Source of the DNA: Pseudomonas sp. MIACH
Lineage (GTDB): Bacteria; Pseudomonadota; Gammaproteobacteria; Pseudomonadales; Pseudomonadaceae
Length of the DNA stretch: 64,000 bases
Direction: 5' to 3'
NCBI RefSeq assembly: GCF_001269925.1
Contig: NZ_LHVO01000052.1
Span: forward strand, 1 to 64,000
This document shows positions 63,351 to 64,000 of this stretch, in pieces. The number at the start of each line of letters is the position of its first letter. Position 1 is the first letter of the stretch. The translations under genes were made by a program, and so were the position numbers. Under the pieces are notes generated by a model. It was given only the letters and a program-made list of their open reading frames with translations. It searched no databases and was not told the DNA's origin.

Positions 63351-64000
63351 ATGCCTAATCTTTATGACTTGCCGCCAGAAATCCAGGTGACTGCCGAAGG
63401 CGGCCTGCGCCTGATCACTCTTAATCGGCCCGACGACCTCAATGCATCATCTACCGATATGTTATTCGCCTATCCAAAACTGTTTCGCGCCCTGGCCGAA
63501 GACAGTGAAGCACGTGTTGCCATCCTGACCGGTGCCGGCCGTGCCTTCAGCGCCGGTGGCGACTTTCAGCACTTCGTCAAGACGCTGGAAGATTCCGACT
63601 TTGCTCGGTCGGTGCAGGAAAATGCCCGGCGCACCATTCTCAGTTTCATTGATCTGCCCATTCCGATTATCGCCGCAGTGAATGGCCCGGCCGTGGGGTG
63701 GGGCGCGACCATGGCCACCCTGTGCGACATCGTGCTGATGTCGGAAAAATCGTTCATGGCCGAGCCGCACATCAATATCGGCTTGGTCGTGGGCGACGGC
63801 ATTTCGGTGGCCTGGCCGCTTTACACCAGCCTATTAAGAGCCAAGGAATTGATCTTCACGGGAGATCGCATCACCCCACAGCAAGCCATGGAGTACGGGC
63901 TGGCCAACCGCGTAGTCGCGCCGGAAAAACTCATGGAAGAAGCCCGCACATTGGCCGAAAAGCTGCTCAAACAACCCAGCCAGGCACTGCGTGAAACCAA
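63351..64000 (+). CDS. Enoyl-CoA hydratase/isomerase, partial at the right edge
   Basis: The first 216 codons of a crotonase-family enzyme, cut by the window end. Visible features: GGLRLITLNRPDDLNASS, the oxyanion loop AFSAGGDF, and AAVNGPAVGWGATMATLCD. The region after EPHINIGLVVGDG has Asp where hydratases usually have the catalytic Glu, so an isomerase or another crotonase activity is possible. RBS AAGGAG precedes the ATG at 63351. It is downstream of the NmrA-like gene. Substrate unknown. Confidence 0.9.
   Translation, partial: MPNLYDLPPEIQVTAEGGLRLITLNRPDDLNASSTDMLFAYPKLFRALAEDSEARVAILTGAGRAFSAGGDFQHFVKTLEDSDFARSVQENARRTILSFIDLPIPIIAAVNGPAVGWGATMATLCDIVLMSEKSFMAEPHINIGLVVGDGISVAWPLYTSLLRAKELIFTGDRITPQQAMEYGLANRVVAPEKLMEEARTLAEKLLKQPSQALRET

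Overview
This 64 kb window comes from a chromosome of the Pseudomonas fluorescens group. The best evidence is the complete extracellular protease/lipase operon (serralysin AprX, inhibitor Inh, type I exporter AprDEF, family I.3 lipase) in its usual order, supported by a DUF1652 gene and by REP/REPIN repeats of the GTAGGAGCGAGC and GTGGGAGGGGGC types. No rRNA, tRNA or CRISPR array was seen.

Layout. 0.3-6.4 kb: an Ig-like repeat protein of unknown role, a Rad3/DinG-type Fe-S helicase overlapping a VRR-NUC nuclease gene, and a small lipoprotein. 6.4-14.4 kb: the aprX-inh-aprDEF-lipA operon on the minus strand, so one exporter serves both secreted enzymes. 14.7-18.2 kb: a DmpA-type aminopeptidase and APC permease facing a LuxR-type regulator. 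18.3-19.4 kb: two small genes, one a protease-less serralysin C-terminal/RTX domain. 19.5-23.3 kb: a minus-strand polyamine-type cluster (PotF-like binding protein, cupin, PuuB-like oxidase, AraC regulator with an NTF2-like domain). 23.6-35.1 kb: mostly housekeeping genes (UvrD-like helicase, pirin, phosphoglucomutase, oxidoreductase, LysR) plus a MocR-type regulator translationally coupled to an unrecognised protein.

35.2-57.7 kb looks like accessory DNA. It opens with an orphan tyrosine integrase whose start is embedded in a symmetric array of four TGGGGGCA boxes, then a chemoreceptor, then a large aromatic catabolic region: outer-membrane channel, LysR regulator, APC permease, PLP aminotransferase, AraC/XylS regulator, anthranilate 1,2-dioxygenase (antABC), and a second tightly overlapped operon (PDR-type reductase, Rieske alpha and beta subunits, isochorismatase-fold protein, SDR, dienelactone hydrolase/NTF2 fusion, aldehyde dehydrogenase). 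Related 47 bp sequences resembling IS21-type ends lie at 39.4 and 57.7 kb on both sides of this region, and one of them cuts off a secreted-protein gene. The natural reading is an imported pathway that converts a nitrogen-containing aromatic, possibly an amine or amino acid, to anthranilate and then catechol. No catechol ring-cleavage gene is in the window, so catechol would go to a pathway encoded elsewhere.

58-64 kb: a MarR-HlyD-MFS (EmrRAB-like) efflux operon, an SDR gene, a 67-codon remnant of an IclR regulator, an NmrA-like protein, and an enoyl-CoA hydratase gene that runs off the right edge.

The strongest leads are the two-dioxygenase catabolic cluster and its insertion-sequence scars, an isochorismatase-fold protein that has lost two of three catalytic residues, the integrase box array, the free-standing serralysin C-terminal domain, and the unknown protein coupled to the MocR regulator.
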